A stretch of DNA of 64,000 bases from Neurospora tetraspora (Eukaryota > Ascomycota > Sordariomycetes > Sordariales > Sordariaceae): contig NW_026944386.1 of the NCBI RefSeq assembly GCF_033439725.1, positions 4,588,001-4,652,000 of the forward strand, given 5' to 3'. Shown here in pieces: positions 23,640 through 36,180 of this stretch. The notes beneath the pieces were generated by a model. It was not told the DNA's origin and did not search any database. It worked only from the letters and a program-made list of their open reading frames with translations. The position numbers and the translations under genes are program-made. Each line of letters starts with the position of its first letter. Positions within the stretch are counted from its first letter, which is position 1.

Positions 23640-26246
23640 CCGCTTCCAAATTCAGCGTATTTAAAACTTAAGTTAGTTATTATAGTTAATAAGTATAATA
23701 TAAGAATTGGTATCCTCGGTATTTAATTAGGCCTAGTGTAGGAAAGTTTGAGGGCCGCTCTATAATTTTTATAGAAGTAGAGAATTAAGTATTAGAAGAA
23801 TATACTTATTAGCTTATTAATTTACGTAATTTAATAGTTAAAGACTTACTTACTACTATAATTAATAATATACGAGCTAGTAGGAAGCTTCCTACTTTAA
23901 AAATTAGTCGAAATTTCTATAAGAGATAAAAAATGAATTATTTTTAGTTTAAACTAATTAAATTTAAACTAATGGAGTTGGATAGGCTTTCTATAGAGTA
24001 ATAAATCGAGTACGTCCGGTAATTTTTTAAATTATTGAAAAAGATTTTAAAAAGTATTATATTAATTCTTTTACTTTTTAGAACGCTAATAAAATAGGCT
24101 ACCGGATAGCTATATTTAACGGTAATTATGAAATTTTATTTATTAAAGCGCTAAAAAAGAGGAGGGTAGGTAAATTCTATATCCTTTTATTATAATATAT
24201 ATATTATTTATTTTATTTTATAGCCTAAAATTACGGACCCTATTAATTACGAATTAATAATTTTAATAGGCGCTAGAAATATTGCTGGCGAATTAATTCT
24301 AATTTATCATATTTTTAAGATTAATCTAATAGTTAATTGGGTTTTTTTTAAAATTCTTTATTTAGAGATGAAATTTAACGTTTTTAAAATAGCGTTTAAT
24401 AACGCTAATATTATATTAGATTGGATAAAGCATTTTAACGAGTAATTTTGGAAATACTATATTAAAATTAAACGCTATAAGTTAGATTTTAATGATTAGT
24501 TTAATTTTAATTCTAACGGAGAACGGGTTATAAACTTTAATAAAGATACTTTCTATATAAAATCAAACGGTAAAGAAAATTACTTTCTTTTATTCAATTT
24601 ATTTTCTAGTTATTATAATATTAAATTCTTTTAATATTACCTCTAATTCGATATTATTATTATTTTTCTCCTCCTTTATTGTTCTTATTTCTTACAACTT
24701 ATAAATGTAAGCGTTTTTTAATATTATTGTTAACGTGTGGCTAGTACTGTGCCTTGTAACTGCCTTGTACTACCTTGTAGTATAGAAGGCTAGTTGAACT
24801 ATTCCTTCTACGGAATCAGTTGACTCAGTCCCCACAGAATGTACTAGAATACAAGAGGTTTTGCCACTGTATTCTAGAGTCTTATAACTTAGCTAGCATT
24901 TCTTCCAGACTGATTTGTCATCACAGGATTCAACAGAAGCTTCTAGATGCTTAGTGTCCATGTATATAGAGACCTCTCCTCTCCTTCAGTTCGTCACTCC
25001 TTAAGCAAGCAAGCAAGCACAAGTCAAGCAATACAATATAGTCTTTTCTCACAGTGCAGAGTCCACTGTAATCTTCTGTCTTGAGAGCAGAGTCCTCTCT
25101 AAGACCTCTTTTACAACATCCTTTTATTGTACTTGCAACTACGCTGCTTCCTTCAGCATTGCTGTCGTACTTCCTACCGCTTCCGCTCCGCTCTGCTACA
25201 AGTGCATAGTTCACTGTAGCAACCTTGTACTGGTGCTATCATTATAGGCCAGTCAGGGCACCGCAGGAAACAATTATAAATATATATATTAAAAGATATT
25301 ATGGGACTATATTTAAGTAGGAAACCTTTAATTCGATTATAACGATTTTATATAAATGTTTAGTATAAATTTATTTCTTTATTTTATCTTTTATTTATAT
25401 ATTAATTCTATTCGCCTTTTTAGCGTATATTTAATATTGTATTTATTAGAGCTTATATTTTAAATAGCTTTCGAAATACTAGGTTACTACTTATTAATCT
25501 AGAAATAATTGTTAATGAATTTTAACGAAATATAGTAAAGGAATTTATTTTTTAATGGCTTAAAATACATTTTAATCTAGAATGATAGATTGAAGCCTAC
25601 GAGATTATTTAATTATTAAAGAAAATTATCCCCTAGATCGATAGAGCTCTTTAGAAGTTTAATTAATAAATTAACGACCTAACGAAAAAGTTTATTAATA
25701 TAGAAATTTATTTTACCAAAGGTACTATATATAAAAACTATTTTAATAAATTCGTAAAGGATAAGAATAGCCGTCTTAATAATATAATAAAAAAGATTTC
25801 TATTCGAAAAAAGGTTAAATTATGAAGCTAAATTGTTGATAATATGACTATATTAGATATTTAGTACGTAAATAATAGATACGTTGAAAAATAAATAAAA
25901 TAGAATTGTTCGAAGTAATTTTAAATTTAATTTAAGGAAGTACGAAAGTAATTAAAAAAATTCGAAGTAGAATACAATATTTAGAAGAAGAAGAAGGAGA
26001 ATAAAGTAATAGGAACTTATAAGAAATTAATATAATAATTTTTCGAAGCCTTTTATAGGATTAAGGGTTATAATTTAAATTTTATATTTTTAAATATTAA
26101 GTAAAAATCTTTTGGACGTTCTAAAGAACTTTTATTCTTTATAAATATTAAAACATATATAAACGTTCTAAAACTTATACTAAAGCCGTTTAGTAATCGT
26201 ATTAGCTATTACGCTTTAAATAATAATAGTAATAAGGGTAATAAGG
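23640..26246 (+). mobile_element. Decayed Fot1/pogo-type DNA transposon (DDE transposase remnant), interrupted by a solo LTR
   Basis: Conceptual plus-strand reading, through many stops, shows an order typical of fungal pogo/Fot1 transposases. A helix-turn-helix-like region lies near 23.7-23.95 kb and a catalytic-core-like stretch near 24.2-24.45 kb, where WIKHFNE resembles the family's EWLKHF. The segment before the solo LTR (about 24.58-24.72 kb) resembles the conserved block around the last catalytic Asp (family form SSHYN, then a leucine-rich stretch and QPLDVSVF). Similarity resumes after the solo LTR at 25278. The code is AT-saturated and clearly dead. The ends were not found; TA target duplications are expected for this family but are uninformative in such AT-rich DNA. 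Confidence 0.5.
24728..25272. mobile_element. Solo LTR, copy 1 (young LTR-retrotransposon family)
   Basis: A 545-bp segment beginning TGTTAACGTG and ending with CA, flanked by the 5-bp duplication ATTAT (24723-24727 and 25273-25277). It has ordinary base composition and stands out sharply from its AT-rich surroundings. It is nearly identical to copy 2 at 39220-39760 (a few substitutions and one extra 4-bp unit). No internal retrotransposon sequence lies beside it, so it is a solo LTR left by LTR-LTR recombination. The near-identity and lack of RIP imply recent arrival. Confidence 0.9.
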
Positions 26247-26557
26247 TATAAGGTTATCGTACCAAAAGGCCTAGGAACCAGGCCCGAAGAGCGGAACATT
26301 ATAACGAACTAATAAGAGCGATAAAGCGGGGCGAAGGGGCTATTATAATAAATAATAGAATAAATATAATAACGATAGAAGCGTACGGTCGGAGGCCGGG
26401 TGCCGGATCCCGGGCCTACCAAGGGCTCGTATACAAAATAAAAACCCTTATAGCCTAGCTGGACATTCTCTACCAGCTAAGCTAAAATCTACCTTTTAGA
26501 ATAGACCTACTATTGTATATTAAACGTATTCTCACCCTATTATATTATAACCTTAAA
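26247..26557 (+). repeat. 5' LTR of the Gypsy fossil
   Basis: 311 bp, matched by 35865-36175. Both contain the landmark CTACCTTTTAGAATAGACCTA. A short hairpin (26456-26479) with a tRNA A-box-like sequence on the minus strand is shared by both LTRs. Confidence 0.85.
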
Positions 26558-29500
26558 ATTCTTTAACCTCTAAAATATTATTTATAAAAGCCGGGAATAT
26601 AGTTAATATCTAAAAAGAAAATACCCGTATAAGAAATACGGCTATACGCTACCGAGACCGCTCTTCGGAGCGGGAGGCAACGTTAGAAGCACCTATAATT
26701 AAACAAGGTACTCTAGAACGATCGGGTAAAAATATTTCTAACGCTAAGAAGGCTCGGAGTAATATTAATAATAATAAAGTTCGCGGTCGCAAGGATATTA
26801 ATATATATCCAACCGACGGGAATATTCTTCCAATTATATAAACCGAAGAATCCTTTACTAATATTATTATGAATATACTTATTATTAATAATTATAATTA
26901 AAATTAATCCTCGTTTCAATTCGAGTGGGTTTTTTCGCGCGAAATATTATAAAATAAAAGATTAGACCACTACCTCTCTAAAAATTTGCGTACGTTTTGC
27001 GCCTACTACTTTTGTAACCCGTATTAATATAAGAAATATTTTCCGGAATATAAAAATAAATGTATTGTTCGTTACCGTTCGGTTATTCTAATACGCCGCT
27101 ATAAAAGTTCCCGTTTCCTTATAAAACAATCTGGGCTAATAGACTATTAATTTAAATCTCCGTCCGTAGAATTGTTCCGAATAGCCCGATCCCAATCTTC
27201 TTTAGGGAATTCGTAACGTTTAATTAATAGCTCGCTTTAGTCTTCGAAAACTAATAGGGATTATTCAAAATATTTGCGCGGATACTAATTGCGCCCGAAG
27301 AAAACCAACCTTTTAATTAAAAATACAACCCTTTAATTTTTAAAAATATTCTTTAAATTAAATGAAATAATAATAAATTTAATAAGAAAAAGGGAAAATA
27401 AAGAACCGACCCACTTCTAAATACCTACCTAAAATATATATATTTTATAATTAAATAATACTGATATTAAAATTGAAAATTAAATTAAAGGCTTAAAAAC
27501 AAATAATCGAATTTATAAAAATATTACGGACCTCTAATTCGTTTTATCAGCGCTTTCGAAAGCTAATAATAAAATCGCTACTTTATAGCGAATATTCTCC
27601 GTAAGATTTACTTACGAAAATAATTAAAAGTAAAATAGGATTCAGGAAGAATTCTTATAATTCGTTTATAAGGAATATATTGTACTAGGATATCATAAAT
27701 TAAAAATTAAAGAATTCCTTTATTAAATAATTCAATATAATAATGAAAATTTGTAGGCTCTATAGGAAAAGTATTAAATTAATTATTAACGCTTAGGCCG
27801 ATTGGTCGCTGGTAATAAAAATTAAATTTACAACTTTTTCTTCTAATTAAAAAAGAAAATACATTAATACTTCCAAGATATAAATATCTTTATTAAGGAT
27901 GCCCAAAATATAATTCTAAAAAGTATTCAATTAATAATCAAAAAATTATAGGAAGAATACATATAAAAGAGATTTACTTAAACATAAAAAGTTTTAACAA
28001 TTTTAAAAATTCTAGAATAATTTTAATGTTAAATAATTAGAACGCTTTAAGGACCGCTCGAACAAATCTAATAATAGTTAGAAACGGGAATAATCTTCTA
28101 ACCGGACGGAAATAAATTCTAAGAATTTAAAATTAAAATATTATATTTACGAAAAGAAAATATATATCGTTAAGAATTATCTTAACAAACCTAAAATGGA
28201 AGGATATTATAAATTCTGTAATAAGTCTTGCGAAAAATCCTATATTTAAAACGTTATTACCGAACTTAAGTTTAAAAAAAAATCAAAAAAACGACTACTT
28301 CTCCGATTCTAAAGGGCTACTAAAAGGTTAAACCCTATAAATAAACCGTTGTTTATAATAATTAAAGGATTTAAAACGGTCGGAAAAGATAGCCTAGTAA
28401 AAAAATAGTAATAATAACCTTATTAAAGAATTACCGATTAAAAATTAATATAAACTTTAATACGGGGGCCGAAATTAATATAATCTATAAGAATTTCGTA
28501 AGAAGGCATAAACTAAAATAAGTAAAAACAATAATATTACTAATACTAATAAATACAAATAGCGGAAAAATATTATTATAAAACGTTCGAAATTATTTTC
28601 TAAATAAAGAATAGAATAGGATAGGAATAGGCGATGACTTAATTTTTTTATATAATCTGTAGAAATATTGGAATATTACTATTATTATTATTAATACTAA
28701 ATATAGGTTCGGAAGGTATTATTGTATATATATGTAGTAATAAATTCGAATTCAATAAATTATAAATAATAGACTTAATAATTTTTATACGTAAGGTAAT
28801 ATATAGCAAGCGAACCTTTATTGCTAATATTATATTTATATATAACCCTATAGGGTTTATTAATAAAAATATAGATAATGAGGAAAATAATGCCGATGGA
28901 ACGGCGACTATCCTACCTGCCTTAGAAGGATTCGAATTATATTTTTCGGAAGAACGAATAAAATTACTATCGACCTTTCTTAATATTAAATATAAAATTA
29001 GAATTAAGGAAGGTAAGGAAGTACTATCTAAAGCAATATACCTTTTCTTGAAAGTATAATTAAATATTCTATAGGATTACTTAGAAGAGAATTTATGTAT
29101 AAAGAAGATTAAATATTCTGATAGCCCGGCGGGGGTATTAATTTTATTCGTTCTAAAGAAAAATAGTTCCCTACGCTTATATATAAATTATTGTAACTTA
29201 AATAAAATAACGGTTAAAAATCAATACCTACTACTTTTAATCGGGGAGTTAGTAAATTAGTTATTGAGCGTCAAAATCTTTTTTAAAATAAATTTACGGG
29301 AAGTATATTATTGTATTCGGATTAAAGAGAGAAATTAATAGAAAATAGTATTTAAAACTAAATATAACTATTTTAAATATATTATAATACTATTCGGGCT
29401 AATTAATATACTTACTATATTTTAAACGTATATATATAAGGCTTTAACGGGTTTATTTAATTGAATTTGTATTATATATTTTGATAATATTTTAATCTAC

Positions 29501-32500
29501 TCTTAAATTAAGAAAGAATACGATAGGTACTTACAATTTATCTTTAAATAATTAAGGGACGCCTAATTATATATCAAATTCTCAAAATACGAATTCTATA
29601 AAGAGTATATCAACTTCCTCAACTCCCGAATAATAACGGAAAAGATTATAATAAACTTAACCCGGGTTATAATAATTAAAGAATAATTAATATTGGAATC
29701 GTACTATAATATCCAAATCTTCCTCGGATTCGCTAATTTCTATTAATACTTTATTTATAAATATTCTAAATTAATAGCCCCTCTTACGGATTTACTAAAA
29801 AGAAATAAAAACGAAAAAGAAATGGAATTATTCGAATAGCTAAGGGAAGTTAATAAAGTATTTTAAATCTTAAAGGACGCCTTTATATTAGTACTTATAT
29901 TCCAGTACTAAAACTATTCCTAAGAAACAAGGGTAAAAATAGACGCTTCTATTAAAACTATTTCGAGCATTCTATTTTAGAAAATCAATAATTAATAATA
30001 CCAAATAATTTTCTTTTTAAAAACACAACGGACACCGAATAGTATTAATATATAGGGTAATAAGAATTCTTTATTATAATAACTAATTTAAAATATTAAA
30101 ACTATTACTTAGAAGGACTCCCCGAGAAATTTTTAATACTTATAGACTACTAGGCCTTAATGGGTATTATAAAATCCCTAGTAAAAAATTTCCGAAGAAG
30201 GTTAGTATAATAGGTATATTAATTATTGTAATTCAATTTTAATATAAAATATCGACCGGATACTATAAACCCTACGGACGGGTTATTTAAAAAGCTAAAC
30301 TATATAAAGGGGGAAATAGAATATAGTAATATCCTACCTACTTTATAAAAGAAATTCAATTTAATTCAATAATTATTAATATTCTTCTAAAAATAATTCA
30401 ATTCGAAAATAAAGTATTAATATAGCGAGAAAATGGTGATATACGCGTTTATTAAATAAATTAAGAGAGTTACTAAGTCGGCGACGGGACGGGGGTTAAA
30501 AATAACCCTATTAAACCCTGAAGATAATCCTTTTCCCCAAATTATCCTAAAGAAGGTTGCCTGTAAATTAATATATAGAGAATTATCCCTTATGTTATAA
30601 GTAAATTAGGAACTTTATATTATAATAAAGGAATTCTAACTTAGAAACTTTAATATTACCGACTTATTAATAACTGTATGAATTAAAACTTCGATAATTA
30701 AAGGGTATGAATTAAATAATTAAAGGGTTTTATATTTTAAAGAATAATTAGTAATCCCTAAAGAAAGATTACTATATAAAAGAATCTTACGTATTTATTA
30801 TAATAACCCAAAGGCTAATTATATAGGCACTCCCAAAATTCTAAAACTTATTAAAAAAAAATCTATTAAGAGAACTTCGCGAAGGATAAAAAAAAATATT
30901 TTATTCGATATAAATTATACTAGGGTACTTAACGTCCTAGGTATAAGCTTTATAGAGACCTCCAATCCTTACTACTACCCGAATAACCTTTCCAAACAAT
31001 TAATATCGATTTTATTACTAGCTTACCGCTGAATTAAAGGATTAATAGTAAAATATATAACGCTATCCTTATAATTATCGACCGATTTATAAGAATAAGA
31101 CTCTTTATTCCGATAATTAAAATTTTAAATATAATAATAATAGCCAACCTCCTATATAAGTACGTTAAATATTGTTTTAATTCCCCTCTAGGAATTGTTA
31201 GCGATTGAAATAAATTATTTATAAACGAATTTTAAAAAGAATTTACTAAGATCCGGAATATCCTATATTAGTTATTTACCGCTTTCTATTTATAAACGGA
31301 TAATTAAACCGAACGCCTCTATTAAATTTTAAAAAAGCTTTTTTATATTAACGTCCTAAAAGGAAACCCGCTATTATAATACCGTTAATTATAAAAGGCC
31401 GAATTCGCTTATAATAATTCGGTATATTCGACTATTGGGGTCTCGCTATTTAAAGTCTTTTATAAATACTACCTACGTATAATAAAATACGTAAAAGGCC
31501 GAAACGAATTATAAATTTAAGGAGTAAAAAAAAGGTTTCAAAAAATAGAATAAATATACAAAACTATAAGACGCTATTAGGAATAAACTATCCAAACTCA
31601 ATAAAAGAAGTACAATAAATGATATACGCTAATAAAATTCTAACCTAGAAATTTAGTAGGATTATCTACGAAGAATTTTCAATTTAAAAATTATAAATTA
31701 GTCCCTACGTTTATTAAAATAAAAATAAAATAGAAAATCGGGTCATAAATATACTAAATCTTTTTACTGATATAATACCGCCGGATATATAATATTTTCC
31801 CTATAAACCTATTAGAACTTTGGAAAATAAGAAATAAAATTATTAAAAAATATTATTACTAAAGTTAGTAGAGGAATAAGAAGAATAGGAAGTAAAGGAA
31901 ATAATAAATTATAAGGGGGAAAGGATAAAAAAATGTTTTTTAATTAAATAAGTAGATTAGCCTATAGAATATATTATTTAGAAATTGGAAAAGTATTTCT
32001 ATAATATATAAAAAGTACTCTCCAAATATTAGAAGATTAGGTAGAAGTATTATAAGAAATAGAACGATTAAATTAATAATATAAAATATAAATTTAATTA
32101 TTCTAAAAAGAAAATTACCTCCTAAATAATACTAAAATTCTATAATAATTATAATAAACTAATAATTTATATAATAATTAAAATAAGAAGCCGAAGGGTC
32201 GCTAAACAGGAAATTTAAACAGTTAATAATTAATAAAAGAATATATATAAATAGAAAATACAATTAAATAAACCTATCCTAAGAAACCTAACCCCTATTT
32301 ACGCTTTTTAAAGGGACTATTTATAACTATCTCATCCGAAATATTATACTTATAAGAAGAACGCTAATAAACCGCCGGAAGGGTAAACCTAAGAATTAAA
32401 ATAATTGCAATATAATTGGTATAAGCGGCCGATATAATAAGTTTAAAACGAACATCTACAAAAGCCCTACGGGGAGCGACCGCTAATTCGTTAATATATA

Positions 32501-35500
32501 AATAATAATAAACCTTAAGAAAAACCACGACTATAAAGGCTTTAAACTTAACGGATAAAAAAAATACCTCCTTACCCTTACCTTTCTTAATAGTAATAAA
32601 ATACCGTTTAATAAAAACTTTCTTACCTTTACTGTTTTCAACAGTAGTAAATTAATAGCTAATAAAAATAAAGCCGCTAACTGGGCTAGGAAGATTACAA
32701 CGGAAAATAATAGGCAAATAAGGTTCGGAAAAAGTAAAAAAAGCCAATAAAAAAGTATTAATAAACTTGCGGACTAAAAAAACAATTAATTTAATATAGG
32801 CCGAAAAAGTTTTTCCGTATAAAATTATAGGATTTTCCAATTCGACGCCAATAAGAATTGCTAAAAAAATGTTAAGAATCTTCGAATAAAATATTAAAGG
32901 ACTATTATCCTTAATAGATATAATAAATTAATTTCGAAGAATATAAACGTAACTTACAATTTTAAATTCTTTAAAGTTGGTAAAAAGGGGGCAACGGAGC
33001 GCTATAGTAAATAAACTCTCTATAAACTAATAAACCGCTTCTAAAAGAAGAACCTTCCTAATGATAGGACGGACTTTCGCAATAGGGTTAACGGAGGGCA
33101 AAGTCGTCGGAATAAAAACTATAATTATAACCGAAAAAGTAGTAAAAGGCCCGATTCTAAATAGAGAAGAATTATAGATTCGAACTATAAAGGCTAGGGC
33201 TAAGGGATTTCCAATATAAAATAATTTATATAATTAATTAGATAAATTAAATTCTTAAGAAAAAGTATCGAAAGGATTAAGGACTACCGAAGGGGAGGCG
33301 ACCGTATAAAACGTAAAGATAGCCACTGCAGAAACCTCTAACGTTACGCTAACGGAATTTATATCCCTACCCTATTCTAAAAGTAAAACCTATTCCTAAA
33401 ATTCTATAGAAAGAAAGAAAATACGGTTAAAAAGACGGTCGATAGAGGAATCTAAAACGATGGGACTACGCCGTTTACTGGGCAAAGAGCTACCTCCCTC
33501 CAAATTAAACTACAAATTTTTATAAATAAAAATAAAAACCTCTTCATCCTTAAGATTAAAGAGGCTTCTGGAGTAAGAAAGGCCCAGCTTAAGAAGAGGG
33601 TCCGGGACTAATCGACCGAAAGGTAATTCAAGGGTATTAATTTATTAATAAAAAAACGTATGGATAATAAAGATATTGCCTAAAAAATCTTAATAATAGA
33701 AACGCTAATTACTATTACTATTAAAGGACGTACTAACGGGAAGCTGGGGTATATTATTTATATAATATAAAAATGTAAGGTCGTTGTTAATAAGAATTTT
33801 ATTACCCTCTTAAATAAAAGGATAAATATAGCTAAAGATCGGCGTAATATTACATTTATCGGAAGAAATAGAAGAAGACTTCGAAAAAAAACAACGGGAG
33901 GATTCGAACTCCTAAATATTATTCAAGAAAAGGATATTTAATTCTATATAATATATAGAACCGTCGGAATTGTCGCTGGAATTAGAAAACGACCCGGAAT
34001 TAGAAAATAACCTGGAAGTAAAAAAGCTAGAAGAATTAGGGCGTTCGAGAAATTTAAAACAATAATCAAATTTACTATCTTTACAAATAGGACTAACCGC
34101 CGAATTTCTATCGATAAAAAACTTTGCCTCGCTATTAGATTCGTCTTCGTTAGTAGAAGGGTAATATTTATTAAAATTTATATCTTCTTTAAACTCCTTA
34201 TAATTAAAATTAAAAAGCTCTAAAATAATAGTATTATTATAAATTTATTAAAAATAGAAACGAATAACTTCGTTACTAACTACATAGGAAATAAATAAAA
34301 TAAACTAGAAATAATTTTCTATATAGTAAACTAAGAAAAATAAAAGATTGTTAAGGTGGATTACTAGCGATTAATAACCGTTATTGTTACTTTCGTCGTT
34401 AGAAATATAAAAGCGGATATTAAAATTAGGTAGATAATTATACTAGAAAAGTAGCGTAGGATAAGTAATATAAGGACCCGTACTAATACGTAAATTGAAT
34501 TAAGAGAAACGGAATTCGGTATTATTATTTAAATTTTAATAAATAATAGTTCAAATAAATATATAAGCCGGAAAGGGGCTGCTAATAAACTTCTACGACT
34601 TTTTCTAAAATTTATATTAATAATTTAGAAATTTATAAATATACTAAGTAATAAATTAGTTTCGCGCTATTATAGCGGCGATTAAAATATTTAAAGCTTA
34701 TTTAACGGTAAAGAGATAACTGGCGGTCTAGGTTACAATATTAATATACTAAACGGGGTTAAAATTAATTCCGGGATTTAAATTAAAATAGAAATTACTA
34801 ATAATTATAGTAATTAAACGCTAGAGATTATAAATTTCCTCTATAACTTAATTAATAGTAATACTCTTGCCCCGAACGGAAGTATATTCCTTAAAAAACT
34901 TTTCCAATCGGCTACAAAACGCTAATACTAAACGCTTCGCCTTAGAAATATTAAAACGGATATGCTTATCGATACTAATTCTAGCCGAAGGATTACTGGT
35001 ATTAATACTTATATAAAATTAAATATATTTTAAAATATCTAAAACGCAATATTAATAAATTTAAAACAACTTAAAATATTGGTAAAGGATTTAACTTACT
35101 AAAACTTAACTAATAAAATAAATAAAAAATAAAAAAAGGATAATTTATAGAGTGGTAAGCTTATTTCTACATTTAATAATATACGTAATTATTATTAAAA
35201 TGCTTAATTTACTAGCAATAAGGGAATAATAAGTCAAAGTAAATAGTTACCGAATATTAATTATAAAGTATATTTTTACAATCCTAGGAAATATGTTAAT
35301 ATTAACGCGTCGCCGATAAATTAAAGAATTCAGTAAGGAAATATTTATAATATACTAAATAAATAGAAAGCCTTTAGTAGGGTTATAAAAGTACTGACGA
35401 AAAATACGTTCGGTTTAAGTAATTAGGAAGCTCATAATTTTAAAAAAATTCGGTATTAAAAAACGCTATAGAACCGCTATTAAATTAATACTCCTATACA

Positions 35501-35864
35501 GGGATAACTAAAAATTAATTTATATTAGCTATAATTGTAATTTAATTATTATAGGAAAGAAGGAAGTAAAAGAAAGGAAAGAATTCTCTAATTCTAGAGA
35601 AAGAAAAAAAGAATAGTAAATAGCTACTCCCCAACGCAAATAGCCGTAGTAGGTAAACGCCTAAAGGGCTAAGCGTCGCTAAAGGGGGGAATGACATAAT
35701 ATAATAAACGCATTTACAAAATAATGAATAAAGGCAAAGGGTCGCCAATAAAAGGCCTACCTATACCGCGCTAAAGCGTAATCGACTAAAACCTAGGCTA
35801 TACTTCGAAGCCGGGAAATATAGCCAAACTATAAAGAACTATAACTATTAAAGGAGGGGATAAT

Positions 35865-36175
35865 TATAAAGTTATCGTATTAAAAGGCTTAAGAACTAGG
35901 CCCGAAGAGCGGAACGTTATAATAAACCGATAAGAGTAATAAAGCGGGGCGAAGGAGCCGTTATAATAAATGGTAGAATAAGTACAATAATAATAGAGGC
36001 GTATAGTTGGAGGCCGGGCGCCGGATCCTGGGCCTACTAAAGGTTCGCGTACAAAATAAAAACCCTTATAGCCTAGCCGGATATTCTCTACCGGCTAAGC
36101 TAAAATCTACCTTTTAGAATAGACCTACCATCATATACTGAACGTGTTCTCACCCTATCGTACTATAACCTTACA
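35865..36175 (+). repeat. 3' LTR of the Gypsy fossil
   Basis: 311 bp, exactly the length of the 5' LTR and clearly homologous along its whole length, preceded by a polypurine-like tract and followed by TAAGG, the target duplication. Confidence 0.85.
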
Positions 36176-36180
36176 TAAGG

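Larger units (their letters stand above)
26247..36175 (+). mobile_element. Decayed Ty3/Gypsy LTR retrotransposon with both LTRs
   Basis: A 9,929-bp fossil with 311-bp LTRs at 26247-26557 and 35865-36175, flanked by the 5-bp duplication TAAGG (26242-26246 and 36176-36180). A purine-rich tract (about 35850-35862) precedes the 3' LTR. Internally, a zinc-knuckle-like region occurs near 28.2 kb and reverse-transcriptase-like blocks near 29.38-29.50 kb, then RNase H and integrase-like sequence in the Gypsy order, on the plus strand. About 3.6 kb between roughly 32.2 kb and the 3' LTR has no domain that I recognise. The body is saturated with AT-directed change and very many stops, so it is old and inactive. 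It is nested in the large TIR insertion. Confidence 0.82.

Noticed and set aside
24951-25214. 87-codon minus frame (and the equivalent at 39493-39702)
   Set aside because: Both lie wholly inside the solo LTRs; shared only because the LTRs are copies.
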